Shown here piece after piece: positions 45,994 to 56,406 of a stretch of DNA of 64,000 bases. Both the position numbers and the translations under genes were made by a program. The stretch comes from Verticillium longisporum (Eukaryota; Ascomycota; Sordariomycetes; Glomerellales; Plectosphaerellaceae): contig JAETXT010000001.1 of the NCBI GenBank assembly GCA_019188255.1, positions 2,914,001-2,978,000 of the forward strand, read 5' to 3'. The stretch's first letter is position 1; the number at the start of each line of letters is the position of its first letter. The notes beneath the pieces are model-generated. The model saw nothing but the letters and a program-made list of their open reading frames with translations, was not told the DNA's origin and ran no database searches.

Positions 45994-47388
45994 ATGGCCG
46001 CCTCATTCAAGGCACTGCCTCAGCAATCGACCCTGACCCGCTCCTTCGCCCGCTGCTACTCCGTCTCCGCCGAGAGCATCCCGGCGGCCAAGAAGAAGTA
46101 TGTGCCCACCGAGGGCAGCTACCCGCAGGGCTTCCAGGCGAGCGGAATCCTCGTGGGCGTCAAGCCGGGCAACAAGACCAAGCCCGACCTCGCCTTCCTG
46201 ACCTCGGACCGCCCGTGCGCCGCCGCCGCCGTCTTCACGAAGAACAAGTTCCAGGCGGCACCCGTGACGTTCAGCCGCGACCTTCTCCAGCGCCGCGGCA
46301 ACCGCGGCATCCGCGGCGTGCTCATCAACTCGGGGTGCGCCAACGCCGTGACGGGCAAGGGCGGTCTCGAGGACGCGTCGCTCATGGCCAGGGCGGCGGA
46401 CGAGCAGCTCGGCGGCGAGGACGGCGCGGGCTCGTCGACCATTGTCATGAGCACGGGCGTCATCGGGCAGAGGCTGCCGATCGACAAGATTGTGGGCAAC
46501 GTCGGGGCGGCGCACGGGGCGCTGGGCTCGCGGCACAAGGACTGGCTCGCGTGCGCGACGGCCATCTGCACGACCGACACGTTCCCGAAGCTCATGTCGA
46601 GGACCTTTTCGCTGCCGTCGTCGCCGGGCGTCGAGTACAGGATGGCCGGCATGACCAAGGGCGCCGGCATGATCCACCCCAACATGGCGACGCTTCTGGG
46701 CGTCGTGGCGACCGACGCGCCCATCGCGCCGGGCGTCATGCCCTCGGTGCTCAAGCACGCCGTCGACAGGTCGTTCAACAGCATCACCATTGACGGCGAC
46801 ACGTCGACCAACGACACGGTGGCGCTGCTCGCCAACGGTGCTGCCGGCGGCCAGGAGATCAGCTCTGTCGACTCGCCCGACTATGCGGCCTTCCAGACTG
46901 TGCTGTCTGATTTCTCTGCCGACCTCGCCAAGCTCATTGTCCGCGACGGCGAGGGTGCCACCAAGTTTGTCACCATTCGTGTCGTTGACTCGGCGAGCGA
47001 GGAGGCGGCGCGCAAGGTAGCCAGCACCATCGCGCGGTCGCCCCTCGTCAAGACGGCACTGTACGGACGCGATGCCAACTGGGGCCGCATTCTGTGTGCC
47101 ACGGGCTACGCTCTCATCTCGGAGCCGGGCCAGGACATCAACGAGGTGGCCTCGATTGTGTCGGAGAAGACGAATGTGTCGTTCGTGCCTACAGACGGCA
47201 GCGCTGAGCTGAAGCTGCTGGTCAACGGCGAGCCGGAGACGGTGGACGAGGCCCGCGCCTCGGAAATTCTGGAGCTCGAGGACCTGGAGATCCTGGTCAA
47301 GCTGGGGACGGGCGATAAGCAGGCAACGTATTGGACATGCGACTACAGCCACGAGTACATCACCATCAACGGCGACTACCGAACATAG
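45994..47388 (+). CDS. ARG7: Mitochondrial bifunctional ornithine acetyltransferase / N-acetylglutamate synthase
   Basis: A single-exon gene of 465 codons (464 aa) ending in TAG. ArgJ-type enzyme of the cyclic arginine pathway: it moves the acetyl group from N-acetylornithine to glutamate and can also acetylate glutamate from acetyl-CoA, in the mitochondrial matrix. The N-terminus ([20 protein letters not shown]) looks like a cleaved presequence. Family landmarks are [31 protein letters not shown], the self-cleavage site in [15 protein letters not shown] (cleavage before the catalytic Thr), [27 protein letters not shown], and the C-terminal Asn region [12 protein letters not shown]. The frame is fully intact and very GC-biased, which creates a 449-codon antisense shadow. 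Confidence 0.96.
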   Translation: MAASFKALPQQSTLTRSFARCYSVSAESIPAAKKKYVPTEGSYPQGFQASGILVGVKPGNKTKPDLAFLTSDRPCAAAAVFTKNKFQAAPVTFSRDLLQRRGNRGIRGVLINSGCANAVTGKGGLEDASLMARAADEQLGGEDGAGSSTIVMSTGVIGQRLPIDKIVGNVGAAHGALGSRHKDWLACATAICTTDTFPKLMSRTFSLPSSPGVEYRMAGMTKGAGMIHPNMATLLGVVATDAPIAPGVMPSVLKHAVDRSFNSITIDGDTSTNDTVALLANGAAGGQEISSVDSPDYAAFQTVLSDFSADLAKLIVRDGEGATKFVTIRVVDSASEEAARKVASTIARSPLVKTALYGRDANWGRILCATGYALISEPGQDINEVASIVSEKTNVSFVPTDGSAELKLLVNGEPETVDEARASEILELEDLEILVKLGTGDKQATYWTCDYSHEYITINGDYRT

Positions 47389-47969
47389 GGGGGTTTCGTA
47401 GGAAGTGGTACGATGGTTGTATTTGGTAGCACTACTTGATTTCCAGCCTATAGAATGTTCATGGCCTGTTCAATGTGCCTTGTCTTGATCCTCTGCTGAT
47501 TGGGCTGTGACTTCGGGATATAATTCCAGGACCCTCACATTGTTGGGGAACCCCCCATTGCCCCCCCCCCTGCCCCCCTCGCAACGGTGTTCGAGGTTCG
47601 AAGCTAGTACATGTACAGTCAGCAGCCGAGGCCCAGAGGCGGGGCAATGGCACCACCCCCTGGACCTTCTGGACCTTCTGGACCTTCTGCAGCCTACAGG
47701 CGGCCAACCCCAGACAAAGCTGTTCTTAGCGGCCAGATCCCCGCCCCAGCCCGCCTCGGCCGGGGGTCTCATCTCCAAATCGAACCTCGGCTGCCGACCT
47801 CTACTTCATCCACCGTGTCCCACTCGCTGCCCTCTGCATCTCCATTCTGAGAGCTTTCATCAACATCACGACGGGAACCATCCAAATTCACGACCTGAAA
47901 GGACCCAGTCTCAAACCCACAACACTCTCTCTACCTCTCCCACCAGAAGCCAAGCAGCATCCTTTCACA
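47389..47969. other. Intergenic with short tandem repeat
   Basis: 581 bp between ARG7 and the acyl-CoA dehydrogenase. It includes C-rich tracts and a 9-nt unit (TGGACCTTC) repeated three times at 47661-47687. It should hold the dehydrogenase promoter. Confidence 0.5.
47661..47687. repeat. Three copies of a 9-nt unit
   Basis: TGGACCTTC occurs three times head to tail with no mismatch, in the ARG7-dehydrogenase intergenic region. Confidence 0.9.
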
Positions 47970-49613
47970 ATGACGTCCAAAGTCCCTGCGATTGTGAGCA
48001 ATCCCCCATCCCCCCACTCCAGAAATCGCATGATGTCAGACCTCCTGCTCACACACCACGGCCCAGGTTCTCAATCGCCTCAGCGAGCGGGCCAAGGAGA
48101 CCCTTGACAAGGTCGCCAAGTTCGTCGAGGAGGACTGCATCCCGTAGGGTCCCCGCTGCCTGCTTTCGCCAGAGAGGCGAATGTATACGTGTGTGTGTGT
48201 GTGTATGTGCTGAGCTGACCCGTGGAAACAGCGCCGACCCCGTTCTCGAGGCACAGATTGGCGAGGGCGATGACCGCTGGAAGAGCCACCCTTCCATCGT
48301 CGAGGACCTGAAGGCCAAGGCCCAGAAGCTCGGCCTCTGGAACATGTTCCTCCCCAAGGGCCACTACAAGGAGTCGCCCGGCTTCACCAACCTCGAGTAC
48401 GGCCTCATGGCTGAGTGGCTCGGCCGCTCCCGCGTCGCCTCCGAGGCTGTCAACTGCGCTGCCCCCGACACGGGCAACATGGAGGTCCTCGCCAAGTACG
48501 GTAACGAGGCGCAGAAGGCCCAGTGGCTGAAGCCTCTGATGGACGGCAAGATTCGATCCGGCTTCCTCATGACGGAGCCCGACGTCGCTTCGTCTGACGC
48601 GACCAACATTCAGCTGAGCATCCGCAAGGAGGGCAACGAATACGTTCTGAACGGCTCCGTAAGCACTCTGACGCACCGAACGAGAAAATTTAGTGCCCAA
48701 CCCCCACTAACGCTTCCTAGAAATGGTGGTCCAGCGGTGCTGGTGACCCCAGGTGTTCCATCTACATCGTCATGGGCAAGAGCGACCCCAACAACAAGGA
48801 CCCGTACAGGCAGCAGTCCGTCGTGCTTGTGCCCGCCGACACCAAGGGCATCACCATTCACCGCATGCTCAAGGTTTACGGCTACGATGATGCCCCCACG
48901 GCCACGGCCACATCACCTTCAAGGACGTCCGCGTTCCCGTCAGCAACCTCGTTCTCGGCGAGGGCCGCGGTTTCGAGATCATCCAGGGTCGTCTTGGACC
49001 CGGCCGCATCCACCACGCCATGCGCACCATTGGCGCCGTAAGTTTCCTGCCTTTGCCTTGCATTTGTCAGATTACGTTTAGGCGACGTGGCTGACCAGAT
49101 CAGGCCGAGAATGCGCTCGACTGGATGCTCATGCGCATCAACGACCCCTCCAAGAAGCCTTTCGGCCAGCAGCTCGCCGAGCAGGGCGTCATCCTCGAGT
49201 GGGTCGCCAAGTCGCGTCTCGAGACCGACGCGGCACGTCTCGTGGTCCTCAACGCGGCCATCAAGATGGACGACCTCGGCCCCAAGAAGGCCCTCAAGGA
49301 GATTGCCGAGGCCAAGGTGCTCGTGCCGCAGACGGCGCTGACGGTCATTGACCGCGCCATCCAGACGTTCGGCGGCGCCGGCGTCTGCCAGGACACGCCG
49401 CTGGCGGCGTCGTGGGCGGGCATCAGGACGCTGCGGTTGGCGGACGGACCGGACGAGGTGCACCTCAGGCAGATGGGCAGGAACGAGAACAAGAGGGGCA
49501 AGGAGGTGACGGACAAGATCAAGGGACAGCAGGCCAAGACGCAGGCGTTGCTGAGCCAGTACAAGGTCCAGATCGCGCAGCCGGGGACCAAGATCAACAA
49601 GTCGAGGTTGTAG
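47970..49613 (+). CDS. Acyl-CoA dehydrogenase (ACAD11-like) with C-terminal SRL and a one-base frameshift
   Basis: Exons 47970-47993, 48067-48143, 48232-48658, 48721-49037, 49104-49613; 1355 nt as read, 1356 nt (451 aa) with one added base. Landmarks are [20 protein letters not shown], the flavin/substrate region [57 protein letters not shown] and [20 protein letters not shown], as in ACAD10/11-type FAD enzymes that oxidise acyl-CoA. The protein ends in SRL, a PTS1-type tripeptide, so peroxisomal beta-oxidation is a reasonable inference. The frame breaks at the C5 run 48893-48897 after VYGYDDAP: a sixth C restores [20 protein letters not shown]. Intron 2 contains a GT repeat (48189-48204). 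The first exon is only 24 nt. Confidence 0.88.
48189..48204. repeat. (GT)8 microsatellite
   Basis: Eight GT dinucleotides inside intron 2 of the acyl-CoA dehydrogenase gene. Confidence 0.9.
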
Positions 49614-49642
49614 ACGGTTGTGGGTTGTGACTCAGGCAGCGC

Positions 49643-49677
49643 GGGGCCCTCTAAGGGGCCCTCTAAGGGGCCCTCTA
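49643..49677. repeat. Tandem 12-nt repeat, nearly three copies
   Basis: GGGGCCCTCTAA is repeated head to tail, the third copy lacking its last base. It lies about 30 bp after the dehydrogenase stop codon, so probably within its 3' UTR. Confidence 0.9.
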
Positions 49678-50001
49678 GGTTTCACTGTATTGTAAGCGAT
49701 AGGATGCATCATCTGATGGGACATGGATCTGGGGATGGATCTTTGGAAAAGAGCTTCTGCCGGCGTGTCCAATTGAGAGAGCTGATTCGACAAGTCCCAC
49801 TGTGATTTTCGGCGTGAAGCCTATACACCGTACGACAGGGCCGGTGTCTGTTGACTACTGGAACCATGACCCGAACCCTGTCTGCCATTCGAGCCTGATG
49901 AGTTGTCAACGAGCTAGGGGAGTCGAGCCCGTGGTTTCGACGCGGGCGGGCGACTGCCTGTCAATTGCAGTGGCTCCGGGGTCCATTCCAGCAAGTTGGG
50001 A

Positions 50002-50031
50002 GGGGCAACGGGGGGCAACGGGGGGCAACGA
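50002..50031. repeat. Tandem 10-nt repeat, about three copies
   Basis: GGGGCAACGG-type units occur three times head to tail upstream of the SPO12-like gene. Confidence 0.85.
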
Positions 50032-50542
50032 CGCTGCAGTGGGCTGGCCGGGGTCGGGGCCACCTGCTGCATTCCGGGTGGCACTTCACTCCCTGCACCC
50101 CCTGCACTTTTGGCCCTGCCAGTGCCAGGAGCTTCCTCCGTTGCCCCGCCGACCATGAAACTTGGTGCACTATGTACTTTGCCTCCCGCCCAGCGAGCTC
50201 CCAACCCACCAGGTCGGACCTCCTTCGGTGCACTTTTTCACACCTCCTCACCCGATATTAAACACAATCCTGTCAACGTCATAACACCTCGTCGCAACAA
50301 CCTGGACATTCAAATAACAGACCTGCTCCTCCGCATTGCGACTCTACATCCTTCGCTGTTCACACACATTGCGACCACAACCCTTACCACTTCCATACCA
50401 GACACTATACAACCTCTTCCGCTCGAGTCAGAAGGTCCATCTCCCTTGCTTCCCGTCGCAAAAAAACTTTGTGACTACGGCACACCCAGTCTTATATCTT
50501 TGAAGCAAAGAAGAAGAAAAAAAGAAAAAGACCTCAGCCAAA

Positions 50543-51015
50543 ATGTCTTCCAACGTTCTCGCCGCCAAGGACGTCAACGCCCCCTTCGCCATCGCCGATC
50601 AGACCGCCGTCAAGGGCGACGTCAAGAGTATGGAGTACCACCGCCAAGTTCTCCAGAACAAGATGGAGCAGGAGAAGTACGCGCCTTCGCCGCCGCGCGA
50701 CCGCCCAGTCCAACGCAACAAGGAACACGTCCTAACAAGCGACACCCACAGGTCCCAGCAGTACATCTCGCCCTCCGACAACATCATGAGCCCCTGCTCC
50801 GCCAAGCTCAACGCCCTGCGCAACAAGCAGATTGGCAAGTGAGTGCTGACCCCTTTCTCTCAGAACTACACTTTCTTTCTATCCGGGGCTGTGCTGACAC
50901 AAGCTGCAGGGTCAAGCCCAAGTCGCTCTTCGCGCAGGCATCGTCTAAGAAGCTCGATGGCGACGCCCTGTTCGGCGCCAAATCTCGATCTATCCCCAAG
51001 GTCAACGACTCCTGA
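50543..51015 (+). CDS. SPO12: Spo12-like mitotic exit regulator
   Basis: Exons 50543-50676, 50752-50838 and 50910-51015; 327 nt, 108 aa, phases 2 and 2. The recognisable part is the short Spo12 core, YISPSDNIMSPCSAKLNALR, whose Ser-Pro sites are known to be phosphorylated in the yeast protein. Spo12/Bns1 act in the FEAR network, which helps release Cdc14 from the nucleolus in anaphase. The N-terminal residues (MSSNVLAAKDVNAPFAIADQ) and the C-terminal KPKSLFAQASSKKLDGD block are conserved-looking but have no known domain. Small size is normal for the family. The cell-cycle role is inferred from yeast. Confidence 0.8.
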
Positions 51016-51451
51016 GCACACATGTCCCCTCATGCGTGTCTTTTGCGATTGTTTATGACTCGGGTATCGGTTTTGGGAAAGGTCACGACGGTTCGGTTTT
51101 GGGGCGACTACTTCCTTGTCTTGTTTTTTCGTCGTCCCTTAGAGAGGGGATGCTTTCTCCATTTTTTGCCTATCCCCGCGAGAGGGTATTGTCATTGGCG
51201 TTCAGGGCTTAGGGATCATTGGCCTACCAAGGCGTGTTAGGATAGAGAGAAGGATCACGACACGAAACGAACAAACTCTCGAGGGCTTCCTCTCCTTCCT
51301 TCCAGAGGGAGCCCTTTTCTCTCAGGCAATGTATTTACGGGCCTTTATGGATTAGCCTGGCTGCCGGCAAGGCGAAGAAGATACAATCATCTCCCTTTCC
51401 CTACCACCACTTTTTCGTCCCGTCCCCGTACTTCCTGTCATGTGAATCGCT
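51016..51451. other. Convergent 3' region
   Basis: 436 bp between the convergent stops of the SPO12-like gene and RBG2; pyrimidine-rich, no gene recognised. Confidence 0.5.
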
Positions 51452-52946
51452 CTATGCTTTCCACGCGCTCACAATCTCGACAACGTCCTCGTCCGCCACC
51501 AAGTGACTCAGTCCCACCCGCTGCGGCACGTGCCTCGCGCTCGCACCCCACACGAGCGCGTACTTGAACGTCTCCTTGAGCGTCCTGTGAATCTGGTCGC
51601 ACACGTCCTCGATGGTGCTGTTGCTCCGCACAATGAGCGCCTCGCCAAAGTCGGGCTCGACGCCCTTGCGCTTCGTGTAGATGCGGATGAGCCGCAGCTC
51701 GTCCCAGCACCGGTCGACGACGTCCTGGATGCCGAGGTCGAGCTCGCAGCTCATGACGACCGTGTGCGGCTCGCGCGCGAGCTTGTCGAGAAAGTCGAGC
51801 GACACCGAGTCGATCTTGTTGTAGACGTACAGGCACTTGATGTACTTGCGGTGGTCCTTCATGATGACGTCGATGAGGTCGTCGACCGTCGCGTTCTCGT
51901 CGCGCACGAGCACCTCGCAGTTGAGAATCTTGTAGTCGCGCAGGATGTTGTAGAGCATCTTCTCGTCGAGGCGCTTTGGCGGGCTCTGGAACGTTATCTT
52001 CATGCCGCCGGCCTGCTTGATCTTGAGGTAGATGTTTCTGCGCCACGACAAGTCAGCGCGGTCCAGCATGGTATCGTACCATACCTGGGGGAAATCGCCA
52101 GCGGGCGCCGTCGGGGTTCACGTACGGTGGCTCGCGGTTGAGGCGGATGCCGACAGCTTCCAGCTCGGCCTCGAGCAGCGCGCGCTGCTCGGCGCGCTTC
52201 GTGGCGTCCAGCACCAAGAGGATCATGTCGCTCGTCTTGGCCGCCGAAATGACCTGTCGTCCTCTGCCCTTGCCCTCGGCGCCCCCTCGATGATACCCGG
52301 CAGATCGAGCAGTTGGATCTCGGCACCGCCGTACTCGAGCACGCCGGGAATGGCCGTCAGGGTTGTGAAGGAGTACGCCGCAACCTCGGACCTCGTCTTG
52401 GTGACTTTGGACAGGAATGTGGACTTTCCTACAGACGGGAAACCGACGAGTGCGATTCGGGCGTCACCACTTTTGCTGACGTCGAACCCGGCTCCTCCGC
52501 CACCGCCGGCGCCGGGGCCGGGCTCGAGGAGTTGTGCTCGGAGACGGGCGAGTTTGCTGGTATTGTTAGCCGAAACTGCCTCGTATGGATCGGATGCTGC
52601 CTTACCCCTTCAGAAGACCCAGATGATACTCTGCATGTCACTTTCATTACTATGCGATTACATTCGTTGGGCATGTCAAAGTAGCGTACCAGTTGCCTTG
52701 TTCTCTGTCCACAGTTAGCCATCGTCTGTCTTTGGATACCCAGGATCAGGTTTCCGAGCGTCTCAATAATCCCGAGATCAGGGGTACCAGGATGTGGAAT
52801 GATGAACATGTTACGCCACATATGAGCGGGAGCTTACTCTGTGTTTTCCTCATCTCCTCCTCGATCCTGTTCTCAACATCAGCCCTCAAGCTTCACCGTA
52901 CTGGTCGGCTGTCTCACTCCTTGATCTTCTCCGTGATGTTGACCAT
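51452..52946 (-). CDS. RBG2: DRG-family GTPase Rbg2/DRG2, with a 15-nt exon and a one-base frameshift
   Basis: Six exons (minus): 52946-52918, 52866-52838, 52704-52690, 52630-52606, 52556-52126, 52037-51452; 1115 nt as read, 1116 nt (371 aa) with one added base. It starts [19 protein letters not shown], then [20 protein letters not shown], as in DRG2. GTPase motifs are [12 protein letters not shown] (G1), FTTLTAIPG (G2), LDLPGIIEG (G3) and YNKID (G4). A C-terminal TGS domain holds [20 protein letters not shown] and [19 protein letters not shown]. Rbg2 acts in the cytoplasm with Gir2 and associates with ribosomes. Four early exons of 29, 29, 15 and 25 nt all have GT-AG borders and compatible phases. 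The frame breaks in IIEG beside a G5 run (plus-strand C5 at 52282-52286); one more base restores the GKGRGRQVI motif. Confidence 0.9.
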
Positions 52947-53465
52947 ATTGTCGGCAGCGAGTTTTCACTCGGCTTGGACGATAACTGTGAGCTTGAAGTC
53001 GGAACGTCGTAAGAGTTGACAAAACGTCAACGCTGATATGGCGTCGGGCGATGCCTCGAAGGTCTTCCAGAAGATCGGCCTTCAGGGTACAAGCCTGAGT
53101 GCGCAACTGTCCGTCGGTTGGCGTCTTGAAAAGAATCTCGGGAATGATCAGCTTGTCGTCGACACGAAGCGCACAATGATCGACCAGAAGACTTCGTGAG
53201 GTTCATCCAAGGCGGGGCATCACTGACAGCCCACCCACACTGACGAGGGGCAGCGCGCCCAGGCAAAAAGTCCGGACGCGATTTGGGAGAGAGCTTATCT
53301 TATCACGATAAGATTTTTAATGCAGCGCGACCAGCCTCGCCCAACCGTCAGTGCGATCAATCTGCACGCAAGCACAACCCTCGACATCATAGCATCGACA
53401 ACCCCGAGCAACGAGCTCTTTACACGAAGACGTCCGCAAGCCCGGCTCAACTCCCTGATTTCAAA
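52947..53465. promoter_or_regulatory. Divergent RBG2/CWC2 promoter region with clustered GATA motifs
   Basis: 519 bp between divergent ATGs. At 53294-53313 three HGATAR-type motifs are packed into 20 bp, including a perfect inverted repeat TCTTATC-AC-GATAAGA (53298-53313). They lie about 155 bp upstream of the CWC2 ATG. Fungal GATA factors of the AreA/Nit2, SREA and WC-1/WC-2 classes bind such cores; which, if any, acts here is unknown. Confidence 0.5.
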
Positions 53466-54831
53466 ATGTCAGACGAAGAAGTCGCTGTTGTTCCCGCGCA
53501 AGGCGACGACGCGCAAGATGCCACCGAGACGGCCCTGACGACCACGAGCACCGAAGTCGCCGCGCCGGCGGAGCGCAAAGTCAAGAAGATCATCAGGAAG
53601 AAGAGGCGTCCGGCGCGTCCTCAGGTTGACCCCTCCTTCATCACGTCCGAGCCGCCGCCGCAGACGGGCACCATCTTCAACATCTGGTACGCTCTGTCCC
53701 CATTCTCCCTCGTGACGCCCAAAGGCGCGTCGCTGACATGCACTCTCTAGGTACAACAAATGGTCCGGTGGCGACCGAGAAGACAAGTACCTCTCGAAAA
53801 CGCACGCCAAGGGCCGTTGCAACGTCGCCAAAGACACGGGATACACAAGAGCCGATAAGGTGGTCGGCAGCTTTTTCTGCCTGTTCTTCGCCCGGGGCAT
53901 CTGCCCCAAGGGCCAGGACTGCGAGTACCTGCACCGGTTGCCTGGCATTCACGACATCTTCAACCCGAACGTCGACTGCTTTGGCCGGGACAAGCATTCC
54001 GATTACAGAGATGACATGGGAGGTGTCGGAAGCTTCATGAGGTGAGCATTGTTCAACCTGCGACGTAGTGCCAACTGACATGGGACAGGACGAATCGCAC
54101 GGTCTATGTCGGCAGGATACACGTCAGCGACGACATTGAAGAGGTTGTTGCCAGGCATTTTGCTGAATGGGGCCAGATTGAGCGCAGTAAGTTTTGCTTG
54201 CCAACAACCGGCTCCGCAGTTACTAACTTGGCCAGCTCGCGTCCTGAACACCCGCGGCGTCGCCTTCGTCACATACAGCAACGAGGCCAACGCGCAATTC
54301 GCAAAGGAGGCTATGGCCCACCAGTCCCTCGACCACGACGAAGTCCTGAACCTGCGCTGGGCGACAGCCGACCCTAATCCCATGGCACAAGCCCGCGAGG
54401 CGCGCCGCATCGAGGAGCAGGCCGCCGAGGCTGTGCGCAGGGCTCTCCCGGCCGAGTTCGTCGCCGAGATTGAGGGCAAAGATCCCGAGGCCAGGAAGCG
54501 GAGGAAGATCGAGAGCAGCTATGGACTCGAGGGATACGAGGCGCCTGACGAGGTGCACTTTGCGCGTGGTGCCAACGCTGTCAACCCGGTCGGCCGACAG
54601 GGCTACGAACTGGAGCAGCAGCAGCAGGCCCTGCTCCTCGAGAATAACGGTGCCGTGCAGGAGCAGCAACAACTGCTGCCGGCGCCGGAGCAGCACCAGG
54701 CGGGCGGCATCTTCTCCGGCAGCACCTTGGCTGCTCTGAACTCGGCCAGAATCTCAGTCGCTGCTCAGAAGCCGAAGGCTGCGGCGGCTGCCGGGCCGCT
54801 TGTGGGATATGACAGCGACAGCGATGAATAG
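53466..54831 (+). CDS. CWC2: Pre-mRNA-splicing factor Cwc2
   Basis: Exons 53466-53686, 53751-54041, 54089-54186 and 54236-54831; 1206 nt, 401 aa, phases 2, 2, 1. After an acidic N-terminus and a basic patch (KKIIRKKRRPARPQ) comes the Cwc2 torus region (WYNKWSGGDREDKY, GRCNVAKDTGYTRAD), a CCCH zinc finger in FFCLFFARGICPKGQDCEYL-H (C-x7-C-x5-C-x3-H) and an RRM (RTVYVGRIHVSDD...GVAFVTYSN). Cwc2 is a Prp19-complex-associated protein that contacts U6 snRNA and the pre-mRNA in the catalytic spliceosome. The C-terminal region is Glu/Gln/Ala-rich with RKRRKI and ends in DSDSDE. All frames are intact. Confidence 0.93.
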
Positions 54832-54984
54832 GTGGTTTTCAGTGTACAAGATGTCTAATATAAGCGGCTGCATGATACCCATCTATGTTCTATTCGTGGC
54901 AGTGACGTTGTACACGTTGTATCGTGACATGTAAAAACACATCCTTAAAAGAGCTGGTCCAGCCTCGCACCCTATGCATGTGTT

Positions 54985-55950
54985 CTAGCTGTTGAAAATT
55001 CGCGAATAGAGCAGCTCGTGCCTCCCGATCCACAGGTCCATGATGGGCATCGTCTGCCCCGCCTCCTCCACCGGCGTCGCCCACTCTCTCTCGATAGCCG
55101 CGGCGATCATCCTCGGCACGTCACCACTGCCCAGCACCTTTTGCGCCTGGTACGGCCCGAACATGCTCGCGCGCACCGCGGCAGACACGAGCGCCTTGAC
55201 GTGGCTGAGCATGAAGACGTACGCCGTCTGGTGCAGCGTGAGGCCGACGAGGCTTGCGACTGCGCCAAAGAGAGGGGCGAGATGGGCGTGAGCTGCTGGC
55301 GGCAGGTCGTGACATGCTCCCGCTGGCGTCTTTGCGGAGGAAGAGGAGGACGATGCAGAGCTGCTAGCTCGTAACAACGCGGCGTAGGGCTTCAGAGCCT
55401 CGACAGCATGGTGCGGCAGCGAGGAGGCGAAGCTGCGCTCCCAGATGGACAGCAGGGCGCGACCCTGGGCGATGGAGGCACGGCGGCCGACGGTGCAGAT
55501 GATGGCGGCATCAAGTGTGTCGTCGAGAGTGGCCAGCGCAGAGGGGTCGCGGTACGCGGTGAGGACAAAGGGCAGTGTGGTTGAAGCGTAGGAGGAGATT
55601 GACTCGGGCAGGAAGACGCTGAAGGTGGCAGAGTTGCGCGGCGTATGGGCCAGATAAGATTCGAGACCGCTGCTGAAGGCGAAGGAGCCGAGTGGCAGGG
55701 CTGAATCGGAGAGCAAGAGGATGTAATGATTTGCTGAGGAGAAAGCATCTGGCACGGTTGTAAGTCAATGGCATGAGTTGCTCGTGAGCGAGCTTCACTC
55801 ACTGAGCGGAATTTCAGAAGGTCGATGAACGAGAGTCGTCTCAGTCTTAGCCTTTTTCTGGAGACGTTGCCTCGCGGCGGCCAGTTTGGCCTCGAGCTCT
55901 GCTATCTCATGCTGGGTATCCTCAATGGACTCATCGTGTTCTGAATCCAT
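54985..55950 (-). CDS. Urease accessory protein UreF
   Basis: Exons 55950-55803 and 55748-54985 (minus); 303 aa, phase 1 junction. The UreF landmarks are LLLSDSALPLGSFAFSSGLE near residue 60, STTLPFVLTAYRDPSAL, GRALLSIWERSF and HVKALVSAAVRASMFGPYQAQ. UreF works with UreD and UreG in the cytosol to load carbamylated nickel into urease. The first ~50 residues are a charged coiled-coil-like extension (MDSEHDESIEDTQHEIAELE) absent from bacterial UreF; I infer it is real because it starts with ATG and splices in phase. A Ser-rich insertion ([11 protein letters not shown]) lies mid-protein. A GATA motif (TGATAAG on the minus strand, 55983-55977) sits just upstream of the ATG, which would fit nitrogen control, but this is inference. 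Confidence 0.88.
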
Positions 55951-56406
55951 TGAGCGGTTGCTGGTACAGGGAGTGCCTTATCATGTCCTTGATTGTAGAA
56001 ATCATCTTCTGCCGGACTCGGATATCAGATCGAGGGTCTCCATGTAGAGGAAGCTTTCGGGTGGTGCATTAGCGGCGCGATAGCGGAATGTCCACTAAAA
56101 ACCGACCAGTGTGATGCAAAGGGCCGCCGTAGACGTTCGGGGTCTGTACTCGGTGTCTGGCATCATAGATGAGCCCATGCTGACTTGACATCGACTTTCT
56201 CTTCAACCACCTCAATACAGGTCAATTCAGTGCCTGCAACGACGAGAAACGTTCCTTCATTGTGTACACATCACTTTCAGCTTCAATAACACAAAGTCCA
56301 GGATAGTCCTCTTCTGGACCAGCCCAAGGTCGGCGAATGGTACCCCACCGCGCGCCTTGTACCTTGTCACACGACAAACTGGCCAGAGCTCCAACAACCT
56401 CGCAAA
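55951..56406. promoter_or_regulatory. Divergent UreF/small-protein promoter region
   Basis: 456 bp between divergent ATGs. A GATA-type motif lies at 55977-55983 close to the UreF start and a CGATAG core near 56078. No gene recognised. Confidence 0.45.

Larger units (their letters stand above)
49614..50542. other. Intergenic with two tandem repeats, upstream of SPO12-like gene
   Basis: About 930 bp between the dehydrogenase and the SPO12-like gene. It contains a 12-nt repeat (49643-49677) and a 10-nt repeat (50002-50031). The last 250 bp are CA/CT-rich, then A-rich (AAAGAAGAAGAAAAAAAG) right before ATG 50543, like a fungal leader. A long plus-strand frame across it is not a real protein. Confidence 0.5.

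Noticed and set aside
46003..47352. 449-codon minus-strand frame opposite ARG7
   Set aside because: Antisense shadow of a highly GC-biased intact gene; composition is Arg/Ala/Gly-rich with no domain.
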